DNA of 64,000 nucleotides from Favolaschia claudopus (taxonomy: Eukaryota; Basidiomycota; Agaricomycetes; Agaricales; Mycenaceae): NCBI GenBank assembly GCA_037176885.1, contig JAWWNJ010000264.1, forward strand, positions 62,001-126,000. The letters are read 5' to 3'. The position numbers and the translations under genes were made by a program. The notes beneath the pieces are model-generated. The model was not told the origin of the DNA and did no database searches. It saw only the letters and a list, made by a program, of their open reading frames with translations. This document shows, piece by piece, positions 40,086-51,186 of the stretch (the stretch's first letter is position 1; the number at the start of each line of letters is the position of its first letter).

Positions 40086-40859
40086 CGCTGAGGTTATGGG
40101 GTTAAGACCTTAATTTCCTTTTTGGGAAACATTTTCGCGCGCTCAATTTGCGTCGGGAAAGCGGATTTTACGGCGTAAAAATGTTGTCTAAGGTACATAA
40201 ACTTCGTCGTCATCACATTCAACCGCCCTGTCGTCGAGACGAGCATCCTCTTCGGCATCTGCGAGTGCCTCCAGCAGCTCCGCCTCTGCATTGATCTCCT
40301 TCTCTGCAAACTTCCGTTCGCGCCACGAAATAGACCATCAACGAAAGATTGTCCACCGTGCTGCCACTCCACGCTGTCGAATGTGCCGGTGTTCTGCAGC
40401 AATTCCTTCTCATGCTGGATGCAACCCTTGCAGTAGGTAGCCAGGCTTCCCATGAAGCTTGAGGAAGTGCGTCCACATTGGGCTGGACGTCGATATCGAA
40501 AGAAAAGAGATTAGGTCGGCAATCAAATGGCTGCAGGTGCCGGGCAGCCGGCTGAGCCGGTCCGGGCATTTAAGCTGGGCAGCCGTGCTACGGCTCTAAG
40601 GGTTATGATAAGGCCTTAATAACCCTTAACGCAATTAAGGCCTTATCCCTTACGGCCAACACTGAATCCTGACCGAATTCGAAAATGCACCAGTGGGGCG
40701 GTTCACGGCATTTTGTTAGCGGTCAGCCAATACGAATGTCCCTTTCGTTTGTCTTGTCTTACAGTAAATCTGCAGGAGGCCTGCGTCATAGGTGGCTGTG
40801 TAGTGCCAAAAGAGGGAGTTCCCCTGACACGGCGGTGAGTCCGGAAACTTGACTGATGA
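40086..40859. other. Spacer with an unrecognised minus-strand frame
   Basis: A minus-strand frame at 40453-40094 (containing YCKGCIQHEKELLQNTGTFD) and a neighbouring frame at 40569-40219 look partly coding but match nothing I can name. They may be an eroded element ORF. Confidence 0.35.
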
Positions 40860-42143
40860 GTGCGACTAAATACATGTTTCAGTGTCGGGGTATACCTCGA
40901 GTCGTTTGCTATTGCGGCTAATCTCTTGCAAGCTCCAACATGTCGTCTCGATACCGTAGCGACGTGCCTCGGTAACCTCTTCCGACTATTTGACTCTGCC
41001 CCCGAACCGCTTGTCAAGAAGACAGTCCAGTCCAGTCTTGAGCGGAGATGGGGTAAGACTGATCAAGAACTTATGATCCTCGCAGTCTTTTTGAACCCTT
41101 ATATCCGTTCCCGCGCATTCAACCCCTCCAAATTGCCCCCCATGTCACTCTATCACGGCATTTGTCGCGCCTATCAACGTTTCTATGGGCACAGAGCGCA
41201 AGCACCGACATTGTGCAAACATTCCAGTCATATCACGATTCGATTGGCTTTTATTCAGCGGAGTCCATGTGGCTAGCCGGCTTCAAACAAATGTACGAAA
41301 CAGAAATAAGTTTCGGTATTCTGGTCACTTGACGCAATTTTCTCACTCTTTCGATAGAAGAAACCCCTTGATGTGGTAAGTATATGGCGGCGCATGGACA
41401 GCGGAACGGGGGTGACAGGACGCAGCGGCTTTGTCAAGCTCGCAATTCGGATTCTGAGCATAGTTCCAAACTCAGCCGGTGCAGAACGAGTTTTCAGTAT
41501 CTATGGACTGACGCACACCAAGCATCGCAACCGGCTCGATCCGTTGAAGGTTCATAAATCAACGACAGTTCGTATGGACGTGCAAGACAGTCATCGGGCG
41601 GCTGGTCTGGTCAAGTCAGGTCAAGTCACGGAACCCGTCATTTCAGCCTTGCCGACGACCGAGCACAGCTTGCTGCCATGGAAGCTGAACCCGTCGCTTC
41701 ATCTACCTTCCCTCCTAGTTCCACCGACCCGCCCTCCGAGCCTGCTGCCTCCCCCGATATCGATTTTTCGGTCGTCACAGATATGCTTGTTGATCTTGCA
41801 GAAAAACAGGACGATCAAGATGCCCAAGACGACGCCGCGGAGGCTGCTAATGCGCTCCTTGATGTGTCAGCGGCGACCTCCACCTCTACCTTGCCATCGG
41901 CGTCGACTTCCGTCACCAATTCGTCGGGCTCGGATCCCAGCATATAAGAAGATCAAGCTTGCAGATTTGTTTGCATATCCCTCTGTTGGTACGCCGGCAA
42001 CAGAGTTGGAATTCTTCTGGAAGGCTGGTTTGGATGGACTGGATGACGAGGAGGAAGCTCTTGGTGTGGAGGCGGAGGACATGACGGCGAGTTCATCAGC
42101 GGCTGCAGAAATCTCTTTGCCCGAAACCTCGGCAGTATCTTGA
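40860..42143 (+). pseudogene. hAT transposase, C-terminal part, frameshifted
   Basis: The first part reads LFRLFDSAPEPLVKKTVQSS then LERRWGKTDQELMILAVFLN and PYIRSRAFNP, typical of the RNase H-like region of mushroom hAT transposases. After a frame break near 41280 it continues IRILSIVPNSAGAERVFSIY then GLTHTKHRNRL, the hATC dimerisation region with its SAGAERVFS core (41440-41560). The tail, across another frame change near 41945, reads IKLADLFAYPSVGTPATELEFF. The N-terminal half, including the first catalytic acid, is missing. It is inactive, but related to the kind of enzyme that would move the element at 37982. Confidence 0.75.
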
Positions 42144-42424
42144 CCTATATTCCGTAGAAGATCGCAAATTTTGTCAATTACACCTCATTACATTGTATGG
42201 TAGTATTCTACTCGGTTTTCCGACTCTCCCGCCTGCTTCCAGAGCATTAATTGGTGAAATGATTGCAGATCGGACGCTGCCGGAGTCCGTTTGATAACTG
42301 GAGCAATGATTGATGGCGGGTCATTGACCAATCGGTCAATGGATTGACGGGAACTTCTCCATTCCGAGGGTGATGGCAAAACGGTCGAGATTCCCACGAT
42401 GGGTCATTGTTTTTGTTTCACTGA
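42144..42424. other. Spacer
   Basis: Nothing is recognised between the hAT remnant and the next element's target duplication. Confidence 0.4.
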
Positions 42425-42432
42425 ATAGAATC

Positions 42433-43855
42433 AGGACCTCTGACATTCACCTATGATGCCTGCCCCGAAAAATCTGGGATTTGGGACATCTTATCCGGAC
42501 CTCAAATGGGGAAAATCTTATCCGAATCCGAACCAGGCCTTCCAAGAGGTCGATGCTTTATCCGGACGGTGAACCAGGCCTAAAAAAATCGGCTAAAATC
42601 GCAAAAATTCGCAATCGATCTCTGGGTGGCTCCTCTAGCTCCTTTGAGTAATGCGGAAGCTTGTCATGTAGTTTGAATGCTGTTCTTCGCTTTTTGAGGT
42701 GCGCTTGCCGAATTTTGCTGAGTATATACAAGAAACGAAAACGAAAACGACTATATATAGAATAGCCGTTAGATGGCCGGTGGTGCCCGTCGGCAGCAGG
42801 TTCAGAAACGAAAATGAAGCAGTCGGCACGGAACAAGTCAAGGTCGGCTCCATGACGCCAAGGGTCACGTGCAACTTCGCTACTGCCGGCAGCCAAAGGA
42901 AAGTTGAAGGAAAGCAACAAGAAACCCACCTACCTTGTTTCGATGTTTCGAGATATTTATGTGGGTGCACTCAAGGGTTCACACACTGACCAGCCTTTTT
43001 CCGCAACATACGCCACTGAAAGATGTTGGAAAAAGCAGCTGGATGAGAGTGCCATCACGAAAAGCACGTGTTCAGATCAATTTCCACGATCCAGAGATCG
43101 CTCACCCCTTGCATTCTTGTTTCCTATTTACCTTTAGTGTTCGTCTATATCATGTTTGCCACGAATCTCATACTTACGTATCGTAAAAACTTTCTATTTT
43201 ATTGAAGTGCAGAGCTCACTGAGTGATCTTCACTCTTCAATTAATTTAGAGTGCTAAAAGCCTAAAACACGCCGTGTGCGTGACCTGGTACAGCGACTCG
43301 GACTCGTTCGGCACGCGGCCGATGACACGATAGACCACATACATTGATATACTGTGACTGTGACATCAATCCAGTCCTTTCGGCTTCTTTGCCGTGTTGA
43401 AACCGGTCATTTTCGTTTCTGAATGCTGGCAATTGATGGACTTGATGGCCTGGAAGGCCGCCTGATCAATATCAGCTAGCCGCGTTTTCGTTTTCGATTT
43501 TCGTTCATACCGAATTTTGCGGCACCTGATTCCCGAAAGTTCCCCGAAATAGGTAGAAAATGTGTCTTTGGTGGAAAATTCGTCAGATTGTACCTGATTG
43601 ACCTCGAAGTTGGCCCAATTTGGTGGGAATCAGTGGTGGAACTTGTGTTTGAGGAGTCTCGGGTATCTTTTATCCGAATCTGAACCAGCCTTGGCCCCCA
43701 GCCTCCATGATTTATCCGAATTGTGGGGCAGGGTTGGCGTCGTCGATGGTCGATTTCTTATCCGAATCCGGGCAGGGTGCGCGCAATTTTTGGGCATGTT
43801 TTATCCGAATCGAAAATTTCGCGGGCAGGCATCATAGGTGGTTGTTGGGGGTCCT
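42433..43855 (-). mobile_element. Non-autonomous element with AGGACC ends, copy 2, TSD ATAGAATC
   Basis: Ends AGGACC..CACCTATGATGCC and the inverse GGCATCATAGGTGGTT..GGTCCT are flanked by the perfect 8-bp duplication ATAGAATC (42425-42432 and 43856-43863). TTATCCGAAT or TTATCCGGA motifs recur in one orientation near both ends, the reverse of copy 1, so this copy is inverted relative to it. About 800 bases of unrelated middle carry no recognised gene. Confidence 0.75.
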
Positions 43856-43870
43856 ATAGAATCCAACTTG

Positions 43871-44001
43871 ACGCTACTAGGAATACATTACAGCGCACCT
43901 AGCGAGGGAGAATCCAAAGAGAAGAAAGGCTAAGGATTCCCACGCTAGGTGTGGCAAACATATACTAACTAATTCCCACAAGGCCGGGTCAACCGGCAAT
44001 A
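43871..44001 (-). repeat. Fragment of the Gypsy LTR
   Basis: 131 bases match the middle of the 385-bp Gypsy LTR (from GACGCTACTAGGAATAC to GGTCAACCGGCAAT) with neither LTR end. It lies only a few bases from the previous element's target duplication. It includes the promoter part of the LTR. Confidence 0.85.
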
Positions 44002-44399
44002 TGTACAGCTCGTAGTTGCGAGTGCCATAAGTCAACACGAAGCAAGAACCAACCTGTTTTTCTTGCACAATCAAGTCGTAAACGGGGGTCATATTGAGGG
44101 GGTATACACCGAACGCGACATGCGCGACACCCTTGATTCGCGACACATCTGTGGTAGATACGACACATCGTCACATCATGTCACGGTTGATCAAGGGAAG
44201 ATTTGCGTGACACTGAGTGACAATCAGCATCGCATCACGGCAATTGATTCTGTTTCGTCTTCGGCAAGCCTCGGCAACACTCGGCCCCGCTGTACACCTT
44301 TACCCTGGGTGTGCGCGAAGGAGACCGACCATTCCGGTCCCCTCCCCTCCCTCGCTGCGCTCGGGGGGTCCGGTTCGGCACACTAAAGCCTCGTTCGCG

Positions 44400-44486
44400 C
44401 GGATTATTCTGTTCCTCATGACCCTAACCTTCTTACCCTAACCTCCTAACCCTGACCAGCCCTAACCAACCCTAACCCTAACCCTG
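44400..44486 (-). repeat. Interstitial telomere-like CCCTAA cluster
   Basis: CCCTAACC units, some with one-base changes, recur about nine times on the plus strand, ending ACCCTAACCCTAACCCTG. This equals TTAGGG on the minus strand. Ordinary sequence continues on both sides, so it is internal. Confidence 0.75.
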
Positions 44487-44752
44487 TGGATTCCCGGAGC
44501 TAGGGCGCGCTACGCTTGCCCTAGCTCCTCGACAGCGTGTTTTTTTTGGCCTTCGGCAGTCACTGTTGTGGGTTGCCGGGGCCTTCGGCAGTCCCTCAAA
44601 TCCATCAAATTCATTGTCACACTGATGTGCCTCGCATTTACATGATGTGTCGTACATTCTGCTTGGTGTGTCGAACATTTCCTCGGATGTGTCGCATCTA
44701 ATCGAACTTAAGGGGGTGTCGCTCATGTCGTGTTTGGTCTATCCCGATATTA

Positions 44753-44947
44753 GAGACTTTGCGGTAGCCACTGGTGGCTATTGGTGGCTAATTTTTCTCG
44801 GGACCGGATGACAGCCTCTGGGTGGATTAGCCACTATTTGTACTACCTATTCACGGGATGCTAGGGTGGCTAACTCGAGCGGGAGGCTCAAAAAACTATT
44901 GCACACGAAGAGCCACAAATAGCCACCGGTGGCTTCCGCAAAGTCTC
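44753..44947. mobile_element. TA-flanked MITE, 195 bp
   Basis: Ends GAGACTTTGCGG and CCGCAAAGTCTC are bordered by TA (44751-44752 and 44948-44949). The arms continue with AGCCACTGGTGGCTA and its inverse. Confidence 0.75.
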
Positions 44948-44949
44948 TA

Positions 44950-45444
44950 TTGAGGTCGGCCGATGCAGGGTGGATGAATGGGCTTTGCCGCGCACGCGAC
45001 AGTTGGTGTTTCCACATAACTTCACGTGTGGACGGGCGAGAGCGTAGTAGTGGGGAAGACGGATTGAATGGCATCGCGGTCGAGCTGCCGTGGAATAGCT
45101 TGGGAACTTAAATAATGTGCTTGATTTGTCAAATCTTGTGCCGGGACGTTGGGTCAAAAGGTGAAATGTCGGGTTATCGAGGAAGGATGAGGCTGAGTAA
45201 TAAGGTAGCGGACACACAAACACTGTTAACCCACGTGATTTGATGTGACATGACCATATTGGGAATGAAATCGAAAAAGCGCGCAATAAGTAGTCCACAT
45301 GTAGTGAAATGGAGATTCGGGCACAACAGTTCTGTGAGGATAGCTCGCTCCCCCGTTGCCCTCAGAGTTTAAATTTTGGCCAAATCTTGAAAATTGAGTG
45401 AGGAGTTCCCCAAATATGGATTAACCGTATATTGACGCGTTGAC
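44950..45444. other. Spacer
   Basis: No gene was recognised. A minus-strand open frame at 45298-44888 shows no domain. Confidence 0.4.
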
Positions 45445-45446
45445 TA

Positions 45447-45899
45447 TGGTGCGCATCGCGTAAACACCACCAAATAGGTCCCATCACTGATGCCATCATT
45501 GATGTCTCAAATCGCCCAAGGACAAAAAACGAAATTTTATATCGCATTTTATGCACTGGAATCTCATGCAGGGCTTATTCAAAATGCTAGGGGAATGATA
45601 TAAGTTGTAGCAAATAGCTTTCCAATGACTTTGGGAGCATGTAACTTGGCGCCCGGACTTATGGTTACCCAAAATGAATAGCACACGTGAGTGATTGATT
45701 GATTGCATCAGTGATGTCTCAAATCCATGCCGCGAAAAATATATTTATTGTGAGGTTTGAGCGGATGAGAAATCCCTCTAGAGGGTTAAGTCTACTATCT
45801 AATCGGAGTGTTTTTGGCCAGAGGATCAGGCGTGAGAAAGCTCTGGTGTGGTGCAATACATTTCGTTCCTGTTTGGTGGTGTTTACGCGATGCGCACCA
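45447..45899. mobile_element. TA-flanked MITE, 453 bp
   Basis: The 30-bp ends TGGTGCGCATCGCGTAAACA and CCACCAAA are inverted at the right end, and TA is found at 45445-45446 and 45900-45901. GATGTCTCAAATC occurs twice inside in direct orientation (about 45501 and 45712). Confidence 0.8.
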
Positions 45900-46203
45900 T
45901 AAAACGCTAAGTTACTGTATTCGCCCAACAATGGAGCGCAACACATGACTGCCACGTCGTCGGTTGCGCCCAATAAATTCAACCAACTTACCAATTTTTA
46001 TAAGACTTGGAATTTAGGGTTCGCTGACATGACAATTAAATTGTCAGCTGACTGACAAATAATTGTCAGTCACTGACTGACTATTAGTTATTTTCCTGTG
46101 GGCCAAATTTTGAGCTGACAATCCTGACAGACCCCCCCTCGCGCAGTGTCTGTACCGCCGACTTTGTGCACTGAAAAGCCGAGCGAGGTGGTGGAATTTA
46201 GTA

Positions 46204-46683
46204 GGGTTATTCACGATAGCCTTTTTTGGCTCCCTTTTTACTTCCTTTTTGTTCTCCTTTTTCTCTTCCTTTTTGCCCATTTTGCAGTTTTGGCAAAAAA
46301 ACCCTCCGTAGGACTTGGTTGTTTTTGTCAAGTCAACCTTTTTATACCTCTCAATGAAAAAGTCAACTTGATTTGGGTAAGGAGTTGAAGGAATATAGAA
46401 AAGGAGAAAGATAGAGGTGAAAAAGGGAGTGAAAAAGGACGTTCCGACGGAGCGTTCACGATAGCCCTTTTTCAACTCCCTTTTTCGCGACCATTTTTTT
46501 CTACTGTTTTGGCTAAAACTGGCCGTTTCACTCCATTTCTTTTTGCAATACACCCTTTTTGACTTCTGAATCGAAAAGGGAAAAAAAAACCCGAAGAAAA
46601 CGAACAGAATCCCAAAATCCACGAAAAAGGAGAACAAAAAGGAAGCAAAAAGGAGGCGCAAAAAGGCTATCGTGAACGACCCC
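46204..46683. mobile_element. TA-flanked inverted-repeat element, 480 bp
   Basis: The arms begin GGGTTATTCACGATAGCC (left) and GGGGTCGTTCACGATAGCC (right, inverted), with TA on both sides (46202-46203 and 46684-46685). The arms continue for more than 50 bases as CTCC(C)TTTTT(A/G)CTTCCTTTTT-like sequence. A third CGTTCACGATAGCC copy lies inside at about 46452. The open frames here are low-complexity artefacts. Confidence 0.75.
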
Positions 46684-46949
46684 TAGTGTAAAGCAAGCCT
46701 GATCAATTTGGGACTTATCTCCACAGTTTCCGTATTAGATGCTCACAATACATACAGTACTGCAAATCTTGGTTACTTTTGTGATGATACGATGATTACG
46801 ACCAACTACGCTATACAAATAGCTCAGGTAAATACCTCGTTGGTTCGGTATGGCGCACAAGTATGCAAAAAAAAAGCAAGTAAATCGGCTTATGAAGTTG
46901 AACCGTGATGTTTGTTTTCATATAACGTTCATAAATTTCAATGTTGATA

Positions 46950-47115
46950 CAGTCGAAGCTGTCATAATCCATAGCTCTTCTAACCCATAATCTGCTTTAA
47001 CCCATACATATTTAAAGGATTTTTACTGACTTTTGGCTGGGATAACCCATAACTTTGTTATACCCCATACCTTTGGGGCTCCACCGAGACCTATGGGTTA
47101 CGACAGCTTCGACTG
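46950..47115. mobile_element. TA-flanked MITE, 166 bp
   Basis: Ends CAGTCGAAGCTGTCATAA and TTACGACAGCTTCGACTG are bordered by TA (46948-46949 and 47116-47117). TAACCCATA motifs recur inside. The ends resemble pogo/Tc1-type non-autonomous elements. Confidence 0.85.
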
Positions 47116-47117
47116 TA

Positions 47118-47911
47118 TATTGTCTTCAGGTACTGAGGCCTTTTTATAAATTCATTTATCAGTAAATATTCTAGTTTCAACCAAAAAGGAAGCTGAACTC
47201 GTAGTTTTCGGGTGGTTTACCGCTTGGTTCGAAGTTTTGACCCAAGTTCAACTTCCGACCCAAAGTTTTCCAAAAATGGCAATTGAAGCGAAGTTGTACT
47301 TGTAGTTGAAGTTGAACTTGAATGAAGTTTGGCATCAATCATATGAAGATTTACTTGATTCTCACTTAGACTGCTGTGAGGTCAGATATAACCAGAGGTT
47401 TGAATCATCCTTCCACGTAGTTTGAGCAGCGTTTGAATCAATCAGTCATCATGCGCCGCCCGGCAGCTGCAACTCTCTTGATCCGCTTGATGACATCATG
47501 ATCGCTTTCTGAATAACATTGAGACAGTTGTTTGTTGATCATGTATCCGCCTTTGCTGGCTATAGGTTCTTTCCTATGTCCTCTCCCTCCCTTTACCTTA
47601 GTATTTGATTTATTCTCAGGTTGGCCAACGTCTCACCAATTCCGCTGCCTTTGATTCTTAAAAATCAAATCAAAGCAGCGGAATTGGTGTAATTTTCTGA
47701 CTCTTTGGTCTACTTCCGTTGAGAGTGTCAACTGAAGTGTGCGGATACTGAGCTCACGCTCCCTAGGAGGCTTGACACATTTATAATCTTGCTAGTAGCC
47801 TTGCAGAGACATGCATATCTATCAGTATCAATAGCCCTTAGGCCCCTACCCTATCACATGCTCTCAACACGGTCTTGTCAGTTAAAGCCTGCATCACATA
47901 GCATGGGTCGT
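47118..47911. other. Spacer
   Basis: No gene was seen. At 47634-47692 a hairpin has CACCAATTCCGCTGCTTTGAT-like arms: ACCAATTCCGCTGCCTTTGAT and its near inverse, with about 17 bases between. AGTTGAA motifs recur around 47270-47330. Confidence 0.45.
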
Positions 47912-48110
47912 TGTGACGAAGCGAGGGAGAAGTCGAGTTCCGGCACAAGGGGATCAAGAGAGAACTGGTGTAAGGACTAAATTGACCAAGAGAAAGCTAT
48001 CTACGACAAGAGCTAACTACTTATACAGGAAAATAGTGTGTGGGGGGAGTCATGGGGACGACATACGGGCAGATCTCGCCGTGAGCGGATGCGAACGCCG
48101 ATCCGTCACA
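47912..48110 (-). repeat. 3' LTR of the gag-only Gypsy-like element
   Basis: This 199-bp LTR matches 50546-50747 with several small differences, including the loss of a G in TGTGACG(G)AAGCG. Confidence 0.85.
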
Positions 48111-48289
48111 TCCGCCCTCCAGATCGTCGACCACGACGAGCTCAATCTTCATACGAAAATAATAAATCTTGTTCAAAATTCAACATGTCCGAATAAATCC
48201 GAAATGGTCTTCGAAAATCAAATTCAAACCATTCTGGGTATCCTCGCCCTCCTCGACGACCATTTCGATGTCGAGGAGAGGAAATCGTG

Positions 48290-50137
48290 CGAATTCAGAA
48301 GTGTTCAAGGACTTCTGAGCTCTCCAACAGAGCATCGCGATCAACCGTCGTATCAAAATGAATGCCATGCGCTGCGAAACCGGGCGGACCTTTCCCTTTG
48401 GAAGCCATTGAGTTCAACTCAGGACAGTTCCGTGAAAGGTGTCCGTGAACGCCACAGTTGAAGCACAAGCCGGCGGCAAGATATCGTTTCTTAACGGAAA
48501 GATTTTTGCCGCTGTCGTGAGACTTTGGCGTAGTCGTGGTAGGTTCAGTTTCAACACTGGAAACCGAGAGAACGCGCCCTCCATTACGACGTTTCTCGTT
48601 CAAATCTGAATCCAGTTTCGGTTATCGGGCTTGGATCGAGTTGTCGGTTGACTCGGTTCAGCCATATCAAGTTCATCGTTATCATCGTCGACCTTGACAA
48701 TAATATCGGCGCTTTCCGCACCAGTGGTGACTTCAGCCCAAGAAGAGGTTTCAGGATCAAGCTTATCTCGAACATTTCCTTGCGAATGTCGGCGTTGAGG
48801 CTCCGCAAAACATAACAACCCTTTTCCTGGTTGGCTTCAAGACCAATGGTATTGAAGATCCACGAATATTCGTCGTTCTCACCTTGCTGTTGTAGAATTC
48901 CAGTGCGCGACCCGTCCAAATAATAAGACAAGTGGAACACACGTTGGTTGGCAGGAACTTTACCAACTTGGACGTAATTCGAACCTTCCTTGACAAATCG
49001 GTGGAAGGCAATAGCGTCGGGTGAGCCGTCATACTCCTTTGGAGGTATGAGGCTTCAAAATCATTTTATCTTTCTGGTCGGAATCCCGCTTCTTCTTCGA
49101 GGAACGGCGCTTGCGACGATTTCGTGCAGGGGTGACTTCCGGAGCCTGAACCGTCTGAGGACCTCAGAGTTGGAATCTGAGGAATCAGATGGATCGGAAG
49201 GGGGTGGGTGAACCATCTACACGTTCGGCATTGCGCAATGTGCCGCTCGATGAAGCTGCCTGGCGCAATGCGCGCAGGAGGTGTCGGTTCGGGTCGGGAT
49301 CCGCGGGTTTCGGAACGGATCTGCCGAACGATGCTGTCTTTGACAGCTGTCTGCGCCTTGGTTAAATTAACTCTAGGCGTCGGTGTCGTCGTCCGAGAAC
49401 GTTGCAAGCTGCTAATCTGCGCCTGCAGATCAGCTATCTTTTCGTCTATGCTCTGGCCAGAGACAACGGGTGTCGTTCTTCTGCTTCAGCAAAGGTCTCG
49501 GAGTTCGGGGTTCGGAAGAAGCCAAGTTGATTGGCGTCTGATCAAAGAACCCAGGTGGCGGTGAATGCCGTTCAGTTTTGACAGCATGGCGAAGTGCGAC
49601 TGCTCAAGAGCTGCTCTTTGCGCGTCGAAGTCGCGCTCAGAGAAATCTTCTGAGAAATTAGCAGCACCCCAATTGCGTGGGTCTGCGCTTTTACCCCTTC
49701 AGGTGGGAGGGGCCAACACCAGAAGGTCGGGCAGGACTGACAATTTCAGGCACATTCACTGCCGATCTATCATCAATATCAATCAGGTTCGTGTTTCATC
49801 ATCTGGCGGGATCTCACGCGGGGATAGTTAGCCCGCGCTCCGACGCAGCAGCCAAAGCTTCCTGAGCCAAAGCTTGGTGGCGGCGAGCAACACTCACAAG
49901 CTCATTCACACTCATATTCTGAATCGCACGGGAGACGGTCGACGTAGAATGGGATAAAACATCACGGGAAGTGACTACGGTGAGTGAGTCCGACTCTTGA
50001 CGACGGGGTGTTGCGACGCGCGGCGTGGCAAGGCCCTTCGCCAAGAATCCCCAATCCACGGCAGAGGTCAAAACGGGCTCAGACAGCTCGGTATGCATCG
50101 AGGGTATCGACGATGAGGTCTCGTTGCCCAGAGGCAA
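48290..50137 (-). pseudogene. gag: Gypsy-like gag, several frameshifts
   Basis: From 50137 down, an N-terminal part reads NMSVNELVSVARRHQALAQE. Further on come DAIAFHRFVKEGSNYVQ-like and RVFHLSYYLDGSRTG pieces (about 49020-48900) of the gag capsid, LDPETSSWAEVTTGAE (about 48760), and a zinc knuckle CFNCGVHGHLSRNC (about 48470-48430), which is C-x2-C-x4-H-x4-C. The parts lie in different frames, so at least three frameshifts or stops have accumulated. The gag family is one I know from basidiomycete Gypsy elements. No pol follows. Confidence 0.75.
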
Positions 50138-50545
50138 CGGTCGACGCCCGAAAGCGAAGCGGTCTCACCACCCGAAGGCGATGGGGTCTCGCCGCCCGAA
50201 GGCAGCGGTGTATCTACACGAGAGGAAGATCGTCCACCCGATACCACCCGACTGTACAGCAGGTCGGGAGAAACGGGGCGTGAATTTGTCGAGGAGGCAC
50301 GACTCTCCGGTCGAGGAGTTCCAGAGCGGGAACTCGCAAGTGCTGGTGGTACTAGCAGCTCTCAGATTCGACGCCGGCAGCCCAGAGACAGGAGCTTGAC
50401 GAGCATGAGAACGGAGGAGGATAGCGAGCGGCGCCAGCAGGATCAGTCATCGGGGTCGATGTCGAGCTCAGAGGGTCAGAGAAAGTCGGGGGAAGGCGTA
50501 GTCAAGAGCGTCGACAAGATCTAGGATCTTGGTCCAGTCAAAAGA

Positions 50546-50747
50546 TGTGACGGAAGCGAGGGGAAGTCGAGTCCGGCACAAGGGGATCAAGAGAGAACTG
50601 GTGTAAGGACTAAATTGACCAAGAGAAAGCTATCTACGACAAGAGCTAACTACTTATACAGGAAAATAGAGGCTGTGTGGGGGGAGTCAATGGGGACGAC
50701 ATACGGCAGATCTCGCCGTGAGCGGATGCGAACGCCGATCCGTCACA
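50546..50747 (-). repeat. 5' LTR of the gag-only Gypsy-like element
   Basis: This 202-bp LTR is followed by the target duplication GTCGT. The first bases inside the element (TCTTTTGACTGGACC) show no complement in the LTR, so self-priming is not supported here. Confidence 0.85.
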
Positions 50748-50752
50748 GTCGT

Positions 50753-51186
50753 TCGTAGGGATCTACTTATCATTCTGAGTTGCATTAATCAGTATTGCTT
50801 CTCAACTTTGAACGGAAAGAGTCTTACTTGAAACGAAGTCCACCTGCAGCCTAGAAAATACGAGTCCGAGACTGTAAACCTGTGTAAAGTCTGAATCAAT
50901 GTCAAGTGAACACATACATAAGAATACTTTGACATCCGCAATATAATCTCAAGTATAATCAACGGAAAGGCATAATCAATCCAATACCAAGCAGTTGATT
51001 AAATAAATGCTCACCACATTTGCATAGTTCAAATGATCAATGACGAAAATATTCTAACTGCTTACAGAGTCAACCAGGCGGCCTGGAAAAAAAGTCAGGA
51101 GGACAAGGAGCAAAAGAGAGGAAGAAATGCAAACAAGACGACTTCAGTGTTCAATATGAGATAGTTTAGTCAACGGAAATGGATAA
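50753..51186. other. AT-rich spacer
   Basis: No gene or clear repeat was found. The sequence is AT-rich, unlike the coding regions on either side. Confidence 0.45.

Larger units (their letters stand above)
47912..50747 (-). mobile_element. Gag-only Gypsy-like LTR element, 2,836 bp, TSD GTCGT
   Basis: LTRs of 199 bp (47912-48110) and 202 bp (50546-50747) begin TGTGACG and end CGTCACA, and are flanked by GTCGT (47907-47911 and 50748-50752). The purine tract CTGGAGGGCGGA abuts the left LTR on the element strand. The inside holds gag remains only, with no RT or integrase. A TATA-like TGTATAAGTAG lies in the LTR at about 50661-50651. A few differences and indels between the LTRs suggest greater age than the other complete elements here. 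Confidence 0.85.

Noticed and set aside
44400..44486. A true chromosome end
   Set aside because: The repeats are few and degenerate, and unique sequence continues on both sides.
46044..46661. 205-codon Phe/Lys-rich minus-strand frame
   Set aside because: It lies within an inverted-repeat element of low complexity and has no domain.
50520..50560. Self-priming site for the gag-only Gypsy-like element
   Set aside because: Bases after its 5' LTR have no complementary stretch in the LTR near the expected start.
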